A stretch of 64,000 bases of DNA, from the NCBI RefSeq assembly GCF_022410515.1, contig NZ_JACSDI010000013.1:1-64000 (forward strand), read 5' to 3'. Of this stretch, positions 48,301 through 56,885 are shown piece by piece. Position numbers and translations under genes: made by a program. Source of the DNA: Shewanella cutis (lineage in GTDB: Bacteria > Pseudomonadota > Gammaproteobacteria > Enterobacterales > Shewanellaceae). The first letter of the stretch is position 1; the number at the start of each line of letters is the position of its first letter. The notes under the pieces are model-generated. The model searched no databases and was not told where the DNA came from. It was given only the letters and a program-made list of their open reading frames with translations.

Positions 48301-48795
48301 TTCAATAAAGGTGCGTAAATCTTGGGGTTTTGATTCAATCAGTCGCGAGATGGTGCCCTGCTCGATAATGGCATAACTGCGCGGACCAAGCCCTGTGCCC
48401 ATAAACAGATCGGTAATATCCTTACGGCGACATTTTTGCCCATTGAGGAAATACCAAGATTCACCATCGCGGCTCACCTGCCGCTTGACCGAGATCTCTT
48501 CATAACTGGCATATTGGCCGGCGAGACGGCCTTCTTTATTTTCAAACACCAGTTCAACGCCCGCCACCGACACAGGTTTGCGGGCGCTGGAACCGTTAAA
48601 AATCACGTCACTCATGGAGTCACCGCGCAGGTGTTTAGCCGAGCTTTCGCCCAGCACCCAACGCACGGCATCAATCACGTTTGACTTTCCACAGCCATTA
48701 GGGCCGATAATAGCGCTTAATGCCTGTAAAAACGGAATTTTGGTGGGGTCGACAAACGACTTAAAGCCGGCAAGTTTTATTTGTTTTAATCTCAT
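45358..48795 (-). CDS. smc: Chromosome segregation SMC protein
   Basis: An 1145-aa SMC ATPase that organises the chromosome. Walker A is IIGPNGCGKSNVIDAV (about 30-45) and the QTIS/R-loop region is near 140. Long coiled coils (about 165-500 and 640-980) flank a hinge around 500-640 (NGWEAAAELALQGLMTLPVG). The C-terminal signature is LSGGEKALTAL and Walker B is FCMLDEVDAPLDD. A true SMC replaces MukB, which fits Shewanella. It is the first gene of smc-zipA-ligA; divergent cysZ starts 240 bp upstream. Confidence 0.96.
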   Translation of the reverse strand: MRLKQIKLAGFKSFVDPTKIPFLQALSAIIGPNGCGKSNVIDAVRWVLGESSAKHLRGDSMSDVIFNGSSARKPVSVAGVELVFENKEGRLAGQYASYEEISVKRQVSRDGESWYFLNGQKCRRKDITDLFMGTGLGPRSYAIIEQGTISRLIESKPQDLRTFIEEAAGISRYKERRRETENRIRHTRENLERLGDIRSELGKQLDKLSQQAKAAIQYRELKQAERKTHAELLVMRYQELQSQMASLSEQINSLELQQAAAQSLAQTSELESTELQVKLSQLAEQEQHAVEAYYLTGTEIAKLEQQLQSQKQRDAQLHTQLEQLNEQITQNKAKLDTYQASFYALEGEQAQLLPQHALQQEMMDELQAQWEMSVSRSETQTEVARTQASAVAQHKLQLELHRSKLVHQQQLCAHKTQLHEEQQQELSSLTEHALEDNSASLSQEIELLEQVITQQVEVNQELELALVENTQALDLARGEFEQLSQRLTSMRARFELVEQWLAKQEELSDKPQLWQSIQVENGWEAAAELALQGLMTLPVGVSANELGFYTDARCLEKIDDHIEGSPIKLQADVNLAPWLNGLKWADNLDSAQAQLASLAADERIVTADGYLFGKGFLIAKQDNSHSLVQLSKEQTQLSEAIAECVQSRDVQQTRLDELSQQLIQVRDSVNQGTQRLHQLQLNKATKSTQLSNAEAQAKQREAKRAQLEDTVARTHAELAELAEQLMLLSEQEDELADALAQSIDKQQQQSQDAQGDLARHQALKAQISDTQRRLSTLNASLQSVTTRMAVSTEQIELQRVRVNELVQSRETLSAQLASVAQLHGDQQTAKLSEQLAQLLNQQQSQQQTLKSLRSQQCSLTETLNSIGLKQKQELGKLEGLTQSLSTLKLRREGLKGQADSQLAALSEQQIVLAQIIDSLPNDGQPDKWQRDLDQIRQKIIRLGAINLAAIEEFEQQSERKSYLDHQDEDLNKGLATLEEAIRKIDKETRTRFKATFDAVNEDLGRLFPKVFGGGRAYLALTEDDLLETGVTIMAQPPGKKNSTIHLLSGGEKALTALSLVFAIFRLNPAPFCMLDEVDAPLDDANVERFCRLLKEMSQSVQFIYISHNKITMEMADQLIGVTMHEPGVSRIVAVDLEQAVAMADA

Positions 48796-49035
48796 AGTGC
48801 CAGTTAGCGCGTCTCAGTTTAAAAATCATCGGGAAGTTGACGGATATCAGTGCAGGCCTATATCGGCCCTATTGGTGTAACAGAATTGCTTGGCCAACTT
48901 TAGCAAAGCAGGCAGCATTTTGTAACGCTTTTTATTGAATTCATATGGCTTTTAGCTTGTCATCTTGCGATGAGTTGATCACAATCGCAGTTATCTGTCC
49001 CTCACGCTGTATCTCAACTTTTTTGGAATGACGAT

Positions 49036-49815
49036 ATGACACAGAAATTGTCCCAACCCTCACAGGGTAAAAGTGGTGTGAATTATTTTCTCGATGGCTT
49101 TGGTTTAATCAAACGTAAAGGCCTGCGCACCTTTGTTTTTATTCCCTTAATGATTAACCTGTTATTGTTTGCTGCGGTAATTTACGTGGCGGTAGGTCAG
49201 CTCGATGTGTTGTTTAATTGGATGAATGCTCAGTTACCGGAGTATTTAAGCTGGCTTAATTTCCTACTCTGGCCACTGGCGGTCACAACGATGCTGGTGA
49301 TGTTAGCCTTTGTTTTTAGTTCGGTGATGAACTGGCTGGCCGCACCTTTTAATGGCCTACTGGCCGAAAAGGTCGAACAGCTATTAACAGGTAAGCCAAT
49401 GAATACCGGCTCAGGCATGGATGTAGTTAAAGACCTCCCCCGTATTCTTGGCCGTGAATGGATCAAACTTAAATATTATCTGCCCCGAGCGTTGGTGTTT
49501 TTACTGCTGTTTTTAGTGCCGATGGTTGGGCAAACCTTAGCGCCTATTTTGTGGTTTTTATTTAGCGCTTGGATGATGGCGATTCAGTATTGTGACTATC
49601 CGTTTGATAATCATAAAGTCAGTTTTAAGGATATGCGCTTTGCCCTAAACCAAACCCGAGGCAGCAGTTTTAGCTTTGGCGCAACAGTGACCCTGTTTTC
49701 GATGATCCCTGTGGTTAACTTTATCGTGATGCCAGTGGCAATTTGTGGCGCCACCGCCATGTGGGTCGATAAGTACCGTGAAGCTTACCGTAATCCTCTC
49801 GTGTCTCCCGAATAG
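49036..49815 (+). CDS. cysZ: Sulfate transporter CysZ
   Basis: A 259-aa inner-membrane protein of the CysZ family for sulfate entry into cysteine synthesis. Conserved openings GVNYFLDGFGLIKRKGLRTF and LAAPFNGLLAEKVE (about 95-108) are present, with four hydrophobic regions. Divergent from smc. An inverted repeat GCACTGGAT / ATCCAGTGC follows at 49825-49849 without a T run. cysK lies 4.7 kb to the right. Confidence 0.93.
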   Translation: MTQKLSQPSQGKSGVNYFLDGFGLIKRKGLRTFVFIPLMINLLLFAAVIYVAVGQLDVLFNWMNAQLPEYLSWLNFLLWPLAVTTMLVMLAFVFSSVMNWLAAPFNGLLAEKVEQLLTGKPMNTGSGMDVVKDLPRILGREWIKLKYYLPRALVFLLLFLVPMVGQTLAPILWFLFSAWMMAIQYCDYPFDNHKVSFKDMRFALNQTRGSSFSFGATVTLFSMIPVVNFIVMPVAICGATAMWVDKYREAYRNPLVSPE

Positions 49816-49956
49816 TCATCTTTTGCACTGGATGCAAGCCATCCAGTGCTACCTTGCCTTTGCGCTCGATTTAATACAATTCTTGTAACAATTACCCACT
49901 CTTGTTAACCAAAAATTTCTGGCACACTGCGAACCATTTTCGCAATTTTTTGGGCT

Positions 49957-52359
49957 TTGTCGTTGAAGACATTTCTTCCTTTATTGTTATCAAGCATGGT
50001 GTTTATCAGTGCGCCATGTATGGCAGGCTTTGCTAGCCAATTTCAGTTAACTATCCCAACCCTTGATAGCGCCGCGAATATCGATGGTGAGTTTGATGAG
50101 GCGGTTTGGCAGCACGCTGCGCTCACCGAGTTACGCTATGAGACACAACCAGGTGAAAACACTACAGCTCCCGTTTATACCCAAGCCAAGATCTTCGCAA
50201 CCCAAACCAGCCTGTTTATCGCTTTTATCGCCAAAGATAGCCAGCCCAAGCAAATACGCGCCACACTGAAGGACAGAGATAATCTTTGGGGTGACGATTT
50301 GGTGGGAATTAAACTCGATACCTTTAATAACGCACGTTTAGCCTACCAGTTTTTTATCAACCCTCTGGGCGTGCAATTAGATTCAATTGAAAATGAACTC
50401 ACAGGCGAAGAGAGCGAAGCGTGGGATGGTATTTGGAAAACCGCCGGTAAAATCACCGCCGAAGGCTATCAAGTGGAAGTCGAACTGCCGCTAAGGCTAT
50501 TTAATTTTGATGATAAGCAGTCCATTCAAACCTGGGGGTTTGAACTGATCCGCTATTATCCACGCAATGAAAACCACCGCATCTCCACCCATAAAATTGA
50601 CCGCAATGTCAGTTGCCAATTGTGTCAGTTAGGGGTGGCCTCTGGTTTAGCGTCCGCCAAGCAGGGGCAAGATCTGCAAATCACTCCCACTTTTGTCGCT
50701 AATCGCAATGAACAGAACACTGAAAACGGCTGGCAAGCAGAAACGGATTATGAACCTGGGCTGGATTTACGTTGGGGTATTAATGCCCGAACCTTACTTA
50801 ATGCAACCATTAATCCTGATTTTTCTCAAGTGGAATCCGATGAGGGCCAGCTCGATATCAACACGACGTTCGCGTTGTTTTACGACGAAAAACGGCCATT
50901 TTTCCTCGATAATAAAGACTACTTCGATACTCAAGTGGATCTGCTACACACCCGCAATATTGTTTCCCCTGATTACGGACTCAAACTCACCAGCCAAACC
51001 GAGCAACATACCCTAGCACTGCTGGCAACCAATGACAGCCAAACCACATTTTTGATGCCGGGTAATTTAAGTTCTGAAGTGGCTTCATTGAATCAAGAAA
51101 GCCTCAATCTGGCAGCGCGTTACCGCTTCGACATGGATAAAACCTTCTCTTTGGGCACCCTTTTAACGGCCAAAGCCAGTGCCAACAATCAACTGACTGA
51201 GGTTGCCGCGCAAAATGATGATTATAATAGTGATTACTATAATTATGTCATGAGTTTAGATGCCAAATATCAACCCACAGAGCAAGATATCCTTACGGCT
51301 CAGGTCGCCCTCTCGCAAACCCTCTATCCCACAGCAATGTATCGACAGTTTTGTGGGAATGTGCAAGGGGAAATCACTGAAAACCGTCCCTGTGGCCAGA
51401 CGCCATTACTCTGTGAACTTGGTCAATGCCAAGTCAATGAGCAAGTATTACGTAGCCAATCGGATGAGCATTTTAGCGGCAACTTATATCAACTCACCTA
51501 TGAGCATAACACCCGCGATTGGTTCGCCTATAGTGAGTATCACGACATATCCCCTGATTTTCGTGCTGATTTAGGCTTTGTGGAGAAAATTGACTATCGC
51601 AGTTTTATGGCTGGCGGTGGCTTAATTTGGTATCCAGAGGTGTGGTTTAACAAGATAAAGTTTGGCGGAGACTGGGATATCACCCACAATCAGGCGGGAG
51701 AACAACTCGAGCAAGAATTTGAAATCTTTTGGGAAATGTATGGTGCGCAGCAGAGTGAGCTTTCATTTGGGGTCGAAACCCGTGAGCGAGTTGGCCCTCG
51801 CCATAATGCAGCACAACTCGCTGTGATAGGTAATAGCAATCAATATAAAGAAACCCAAGGCTGGCTTTACGGTGCCATCACACCGCTTTCGGCCCTCAGC
51901 CTAGAGCTTGAAATCCACTATGGCGATGAAATTGATTTTCTCAATGACAGATTAGGCACAAACACCTTAATCAATCCAATATTGAACTGGAAAATTGCCA
52001 ACGGTCTGTCGGTGGAGATTTCTCACCAGTATCAACATATGGATGTGGAACAAGACACGCTATTTACCGCTAACCTCACGGATATGCGCCTCCACTGGCA
52101 GTTGAGCTTGCATAGCTTTATCCGCTTATCAAGCATTTACACCCAGATTGACCGCAATCTTGCGCAGTATCTGTACTCCACCCCCGATAGCCAAGAAGCG
52201 CACCTAGGCAATGAAATCCTTTACGGTTATAAACTCAATCCCCAGAGTGTGTTCTATTTAGGGTATTCCGACAGTTTAACCTCGGATGATGAGCTGACGC
52301 GCCTGACTCGGGATGAGAAGACCTATTTTATGAAGTTAAGCTATGCTTGGTTGCTCTAG
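49957..52359 (+). CDS. CBM9-like / DUF5916 outer-membrane protein
   Basis: An 800-aa exported protein. A signal peptide spans about 1-23. Residues 30-220 form a carbohydrate-binding family 9-like domain (IDGEFDEAVWQHA opening). The rest (about 230-800) is a DUF5916-type beta-barrel-like region ending in FMKLSYAWLL, a terminal-aromatic beta signal pattern that is only partial. It contains four cysteines in two close pairs (about 211-214 and 487-492). It starts at TTG 49957; a second TTG at 49963 is possible. The function is unknown; glycan binding or uptake at the outer membrane is inferred. Confidence 0.78.
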   Translation: MSLKTFLPLLLSSMVFISAPCMAGFASQFQLTIPTLDSAANIDGEFDEAVWQHAALTELRYETQPGENTTAPVYTQAKIFATQTSLFIAFIAKDSQPKQIRATLKDRDNLWGDDLVGIKLDTFNNARLAYQFFINPLGVQLDSIENELTGEESEAWDGIWKTAGKITAEGYQVEVELPLRLFNFDDKQSIQTWGFELIRYYPRNENHRISTHKIDRNVSCQLCQLGVASGLASAKQGQDLQITPTFVANRNEQNTENGWQAETDYEPGLDLRWGINARTLLNATINPDFSQVESDEGQLDINTTFALFYDEKRPFFLDNKDYFDTQVDLLHTRNIVSPDYGLKLTSQTEQHTLALLATNDSQTTFLMPGNLSSEVASLNQESLNLAARYRFDMDKTFSLGTLLTAKASANNQLTEVAAQNDDYNSDYYNYVMSLDAKYQPTEQDILTAQVALSQTLYPTAMYRQFCGNVQGEITENRPCGQTPLLCELGQCQVNEQVLRSQSDEHFSGNLYQLTYEHNTRDWFAYSEYHDISPDFRADLGFVEKIDYRSFMAGGGLIWYPEVWFNKIKFGGDWDITHNQAGEQLEQEFEIFWEMYGAQQSELSFGVETRERVGPRHNAAQLAVIGNSNQYKETQGWLYGAITPLSALSLELEIHYGDEIDFLNDRLGTNTLINPILNWKIANGLSVEISHQYQHMDVEQDTLFTANLTDMRLHWQLSLHSFIRLSSIYTQIDRNLAQYLYSTPDSQEAHLGNEILYGYKLNPQSVFYLGYSDSLTSDDELTRLTRDEKTYFMKLSYAWLL

Positions 52360-52403
52360 GTGCTAGATTTTAGGCAGCAAACAATACCTGAAAGACTTTA
52401 GTA

Positions 52404-52435
52404 CTTAAGCCCGCAACAAGAATTGCGGGCTTAAG
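52404..52435. other. 13-bp perfect hairpin between convergent genes
   Basis: CTTAAGCCCGCAA, loop CAAGAA, TTGCGGGCTTAAG. It lies between the DUF5916 gene and the convergent KASIII gene. No T run follows on either strand. It may act as a bidirectional transcript end or a REP-like unit. Confidence 0.75.
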
Positions 52436-52525
52436 ATAGAGTTACTGATTAACACGTATCTGCAATCTAATAAACTAGAGCAAGGAAGCTCGACCGCACG
52501 ACAAGCAATCGAGCTTTGATACGAT

Positions 52526-53647
52526 TTAACGTTTTTTCAAAATCACACTACCGATGGAGTAACCGGCGCCAAAGGAGCTTAATAGGCCCAAATCGCCTGG
52601 GTTAAAGTCAGCGGAATATTTATGAAAGGCAATCACAGAGCCTGCGGATGCGGTGTTGGCATATTCATCGAGCACTACGGGCGCCTGTTCGGGCGTTACC
52701 TCATCCCCCAGCAGTTTTTTCACCACAAATAGGTTCATATTAATGTTGGCTTGATGCAACCATAACCGCTTAAAGGACTGCGGCGTCAAGGATTGCTCGG
52801 CGAAATGCTCATCCAAATGCTGATAAATCATCGGCAACAGCTCTTTAAATACTTTACGTCCCTGTTGATGGAACAACTTATCCGCCTGATGCGCCGAGCT
52901 CGGATCGCAGCGATTTAAAAAGCCAAAATTACTGCGGATATTATTCGAATAATCGGTAAAACAGCGGCTTGAGAGAATCGTAAAGCCCTTATTAGGCGCC
53001 ACTAAACTTTGCTCTTCAAGTACCACTGCGGTAGCCACATCACCAAAGATAAAATGACTATCACGGTCACGATAATTTACCTGCGCTGAACAAATTTCGG
53101 GGTTAATGACCAGTACCCGTGAGGCAGAACCTGTAGCAATCGCATTCGCAGCAGCCACAATCGCAAAGGTCGCCGAAGAGCACGCCACTTGCATATCGTA
53201 ACCGTAGCCACGGGTGCCCAACGCACGCTGGATTTCAATCGCCATCGCAGGGTAAGCGCGCTGAGTATAAGCACAGGCGACGATCACCAAATCGATTTGC
53301 TCAGCTTTAAGCTCGGCTTGTTTAAGTGCCATCAATGCCGCCTCAACCCCAATTTCGGCTTGCATAGATAACTCGTCACTACTGCGCTCTGGAATAAGCG
53401 GCATCATAACTTCAGGATCGAGAATGCCCTCTTTCACCATCACATATCTGTGCTTGATGCCTGAGGCCTTTTCAATAAATTCGCAGGAGGAATAGGACAA
53501 AGCCTCGACATGCCCCTGCTCGATCAATCCTGCGTTTTCAAGGTTAAACATATCCACATAGGCATTGAAGCTCTCCACCAAAGCTTCATTAGAAATACCA
53601 TGGGGCGGCGTAAATAAACCGCTGCCAGAAATCACGACCTGTTTCAT
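52526..53647 (-). CDS. Beta-ketoacyl-ACP synthase III family protein
   Basis: A 373-aa thiolase-fold condensing enzyme. The triad is C156 (VACSSATF), H298 (LHQANINMN) and N331 (YANTASAG). Compared with FabH, it has an insertion of about 40 residues near 30-70, so it belongs to a divergent KASIII branch. It is a second copy in the window beside the one at 2215 and is only distantly related to it. The upstream gene on the same strand is the broken RDD gene. The substrate is unknown; starter condensation in fatty acid or secondary metabolite synthesis is inferred. Confidence 0.86.
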   Translation of the reverse strand: MKQVVISGSGLFTPPHGISNEALVESFNAYVDMFNLENAGLIEQGHVEALSYSSCEFIEKASGIKHRYVMVKEGILDPEVMMPLIPERSSDELSMQAEIGVEAALMALKQAELKAEQIDLVIVACAYTQRAYPAMAIEIQRALGTRGYGYDMQVACSSATFAIVAAANAIATGSASRVLVINPEICSAQVNYRDRDSHFIFGDVATAVVLEEQSLVAPNKGFTILSSRCFTDYSNNIRSNFGFLNRCDPSSAHQADKLFHQQGRKVFKELLPMIYQHLDEHFAEQSLTPQSFKRLWLHQANINMNLFVVKKLLGDEVTPEQAPVVLDEYANTASAGSVIAFHKYSADFNPGDLGLLSSFGAGYSIGSVILKKR

Positions 53648-53721
53648 AGGTGCTCCAAACGGGTACTTGTTGTAAGGTGAGCAGACGTCGCATTATTCAG
53701 TGTCGACACCGCGGCAAATGC

Positions 53722-54405
53722 TTATTCTGCCTGCGCTTGTTGCTGCTCTAATTGTTGCTTTTTATGCATTTGCGCTAAGTCTATCACGACTGTGGAAGAT
53801 ATTTTATCTTGGATCCACTGCCGATTGGCATCCCAAAATATCTGCATAAAGCCAAGTAAGCCAGTCTTAAAGCCCGCTGCATAGCCGCCATAACGGCCAA
53901 AAACTGCCCAAAGGCTGATTTTAGCGCCATCGAGTTGGATAACGCGGATGCCTAGGGCGTATTGACATTTCAGGGTTATTTTTTGCAGCAATTTGGCTCA
54001 CCGTTTATGCAAGGCAAAGTCCGTGCTGTGTAGTTATTCTACATAAACGGACATAACGCAGCAGAAACGTCAGCCAAATGCTGCCCGAAGGGGGCGTCTG
54101 GCAAGCCCTTGCGCTTACTTTCTGCCATAAAAGCCGCTCGTCATTTGAGTAGAATAACGACACATCATTCCTCGTTTCGCGAGCACGAGCTTGCCAGAAC
54201 GAAATTTCATCTCTAAACGTCAACATACCCTAAGAGTTTTTTACCTAAGGTCTGACCATCAAATTTGGCAGTAAACACCGAAAAGTAAAATGCTACCCCA
54301 ACCAAAACCTAAGCCCATATCGCCCATAAAGCCTTTAATCCATGCGGGCAAACTACAACCAACGCTGATACGAATTAGGTTTTGCGAATAACTACACACC
54401 CTTTA
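53722..54405 (-). pseudogene. RDD-family membrane protein gene, interrupted by a repeat and frameshifted
   Basis: The C-terminal piece (53722-53952) reads LGIRVIQLDGAKISLW and goes on to the stop. The N-terminal piece (54232-54405) ends DGQTLGKKLL. The two join exactly if the 276-bp repeat and one TA are removed, restoring KKLLGIRV. A further frameshift near 54270 breaks the upstream part: GWGSILLFGVY then FTAKFDG in another frame. No start or first helix is found upstream, so the gene is also truncated. The family is inferred from the motif order; it is non-functional. Confidence 0.82.
53955..54230 (-). repeat. Intact MITE-like repeat inside the RDD gene (inverted)
   Basis: A 276-bp copy in the opposite orientation to those at 9235 and 31539. 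The ends are GGGCGTATTGACATTT and the near-complement AAACGTCAACATACCC. TA lies immediately outside each end (53953-53954 and 54231-54232). The flanks prove a TA target duplication because the host frame is known on both sides. The 73-codon open frame inside it is only a by-product. Confidence 0.92.
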
Positions 54406-54499
54406 ATAACTAAATTGAATAAAGAAGAACAAACAATCACTTCAAAAAGCGCCACAGACGATTATGATTCAGTAGTGCAAACATAGGAGCAAGCAATCC

Positions 54500-55468
54500 A
54501 TGAGCAAAATTTTCGAAGACAATTCATATACTATTGGCAACACCCCGTTAGTGCGTTTAAACCGAGTAAGCCAAGGTAAAGTGCTGGCGAAAGTCGAATC
54601 ACGCAATCCCAGTTTTAGTGTCAAATGCCGTATCGGTGCCAATTTGATTTGGGATGCTGAGAAAAAAGGCCTGCTCACCAAAGATCACGAGCTGATAGAG
54701 CCAACATCCGGTAACACGGGTATCGCTTTAGCCTATGTAGCAGCAGCTCGTGGTTACAAGCTGACCCTGACCATGCCAAATACCATGAGCTTAGAGCGTC
54801 GTAAGTTGCTTAAAGCCTTAGGTGCAAATCTGGTGCTGACCGAAGGCGCCAAAGGCATGAAAGGCGCGATTGATAAAGCGGAAGAGATCCGTCAATCCGC
54901 TCCTGAAAAATATATTTTGTTGCAGCAGTTTAATAACCCTGCCAACCCCGAGATCCACGAAAAAACCACAGGTCCAGAAATTTGGAACGACACTGATGGC
55001 GCTGTAGATGTGTTTGTTGCAGGTGTGGGTACTGGTGGTACTATCACGGGTGTAAGTCGCTACCTGAAAAAGGTCGCAGGCAAAGCCATTACCTCTGTGG
55101 CTGTTGAACCTGCTGATTCACCTGTGATTACCCAAACCTTGGCAGGATTACCTGTACAACCTGGCCCACATAAAATCCAAGGAATTGGTGCAGGTTTTAT
55201 CCCAGGTAACCTCGATCTCGAACTTATCGATCGCGTTGAAACTGTCACCAACGACGAAGCGATTGAAATGGCGCGTCGCTTGATGCAGGAGGAAGGTATT
55301 TTAGTGGGGATTTCTTCAGGAGCTGCTGTGGTTGCCGCTAACCGTATCGCTGCCCTGCCGGAATTTGCAGATAAAACCATTGTCGTTGTACTGCCTTCTG
55401 CTGCAGAACGTTACTTATCTTCAGTATTGTTCCAAGGCCAATTTGGCGACGAAGAAAATATCCAGTAA
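54500..55468 (+). CDS. cysK: Cysteine synthase A (O-acetylserine sulfhydrylase)
   Basis: A 322-aa PLP enzyme that replaces the acetyl group of O-acetylserine with sulfide. The Schiff-base lysine is K42 (FSVKCRIG), the substrate loop is TSGNTG at 69-74, and the phosphate-binding GTGGTITG lies near 178-185. Length equals enteric CysK. It is monocistronic, with a terminator at 55485. cysZ at 49036 belongs to the same pathway. Confidence 0.96.
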   Translation: MSKIFEDNSYTIGNTPLVRLNRVSQGKVLAKVESRNPSFSVKCRIGANLIWDAEKKGLLTKDHELIEPTSGNTGIALAYVAAARGYKLTLTMPNTMSLERRKLLKALGANLVLTEGAKGMKGAIDKAEEIRQSAPEKYILLQQFNNPANPEIHEKTTGPEIWNDTDGAVDVFVAGVGTGGTITGVSRYLKKVAGKAITSVAVEPADSPVITQTLAGLPVQPGPHKIQGIGAGFIPGNLDLELIDRVETVTNDEAIEMARRLMQEEGILVGISSGAAVVAANRIAALPEFADKTIVVVLPSAAERYLSSVLFQGQFGDEENIQ

Positions 55469-55484
55469 TCTAATAAGTTATCGA

Positions 55485-55516
55485 TAAAAAATACCCAGCG
55501 CTGTCTGGGTATTTTT
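55485..55516. terminator. Terminator after cysK
   Basis: The stem ATACCCAG / CTGGGTAT with a six-base loop is flanked by A6 and T5. Confidence 0.92.
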
Positions 55517-55689
55517 ATGCCTGATCGTCAATGGCTGGCAATCCAACCTCTTCCCAACGGATAACTCATCAACCAAGATGCTGATTTATTAATTAACTTG
55601 GACACAGTTCATAGTTTTCTCGCGCAATACTAGCTTTAGCAATTCAGTTCGCTATAAATAGCCTCCTCCAAGATTAACGTCCGTCTTTT

Positions 55690-56763
55690 ATGTCCTTCTA
55701 CCAAAATCCGAAAGAGTTAAGCGCCTTTGACGCTAAGTTTGAGGCACAGAAAATTGCCTTTGGACCCGTGAGTTTTCAAGTCGCTCATTGTCTACTCAAA
55801 TTTGAAGTATTAGCCACCATTGATAAGGCTGGTGACCAAGGGGTGACCTTAGCGCAGTTAGCCCAAACGAACATGTTGGATGAATACGCCCTTGGTGTGT
55901 TGCTGGATATGGGACTTAGCATGGGGCTTGTCTGGCTCAACGAAGATGCCTACGTCCTCGACAAGACAGGTTATTTTTTACTGCACGATGATATGGCGGC
56001 AATCAATCTCAATTTTATGCAGGACGTCTGTTATCAGGGACTATTTAAACTAGATAAGGCGTTGCTCGATGGTCGCCCCGCGGGGCTGAGTGTATTTGGC
56101 GACTGGCAAACTATTTATCCTGCACTCAAAGATCTGCCCCAAGATGCGAAGGAGAGTTGGTTTGCATTCGACCATTATTATTCTGATCATGCTTTCCCAC
56201 AGATCTTGCCCTTAGTCTTTACCCATAGCCCCAAGCACTTAGTCGATATTGGTGGTAACACTGGTAAGTGGGCACTGAGCTGCTGCGAATTTGATCCAAA
56301 GGTTGAAGTCACGCTGATGGATTTCCCAGGGCAATTAGCCGTTGCTAAAGAAAATGCTGCAAAGCGGGGCTTTAGCGATAGAGTCCATACCTTTGCTACC
56401 GATCTACTCGATGAGTCGCGCCCCTTTGTCGAAGGTGCAGATACCTATTGGATGAGCCAGTTTCTTGACTGCTTCTCTAAGGCGCAAATTTTAAGCATTT
56501 TGCAACGTACAGCAAAAGCCATGACAGCAAATAGCCAATTGTTCATTGTTGAAACCTTCTGGGATAGACAACCTTCAGCCGCCTCTGCTTATTGCGTAAA
56601 CGCCACGAGCTTATACTTTACCGCTATGGCCAATGGCAATAGCCGAATGTATCACTCTAAGGACTTAATGGCCTTGCTGCATCAAGCGGGTTTATACGTC
56701 GATGAGGACACAGACAACCTTGGGCTCGGGCATACGTTACTGCGTTGTAGACGCAAACCTTGA
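55690..56763 (+). CDS. SAM-dependent methyltransferase (Methyltransf_2, O-methyltransferase-like)
   Basis: A 357-aa class I methyltransferase. A dimerisation-type winged N-terminus (about 1-170, LAQTNMLDEYALGVLLDMG) precedes the SAM-binding motif LVDIGGNTGKWAL (about 177-189), the acidic strand VTLMDFPGQLA and a C-terminal substrate region. It resembles acetylserotonin-type O-methyltransferases. No neighbouring gene points to a substrate; a TehA-like channel follows 122 bp downstream. Confidence 0.82.
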   Translation: MSFYQNPKELSAFDAKFEAQKIAFGPVSFQVAHCLLKFEVLATIDKAGDQGVTLAQLAQTNMLDEYALGVLLDMGLSMGLVWLNEDAYVLDKTGYFLLHDDMAAINLNFMQDVCYQGLFKLDKALLDGRPAGLSVFGDWQTIYPALKDLPQDAKESWFAFDHYYSDHAFPQILPLVFTHSPKHLVDIGGNTGKWALSCCEFDPKVEVTLMDFPGQLAVAKENAAKRGFSDRVHTFATDLLDESRPFVEGADTYWMSQFLDCFSKAQILSILQRTAKAMTANSQLFIVETFWDRQPSAASAYCVNATSLYFTAMANGNSRMYHSKDLMALLHQAGLYVDEDTDNLGLGHTLLRCRRKP

Positions 56764-56885
56764 TTAATATTTTTTGAATTTTCAAATAAATTTAATCAAT
56801 TTTATTTACTTCAGCCTTAATCATACACTGAGATTATCAAATAGGCTCTCTATCAAACGAATATCAGTATTGAGAGGTAAGTAAA

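Noticed and set aside
54005..54226. 73-codon minus-strand open frame inside the repeat
   Set aside because: It lies wholly inside the MITE-like element, has no ribosome site and shifts frame between copies.
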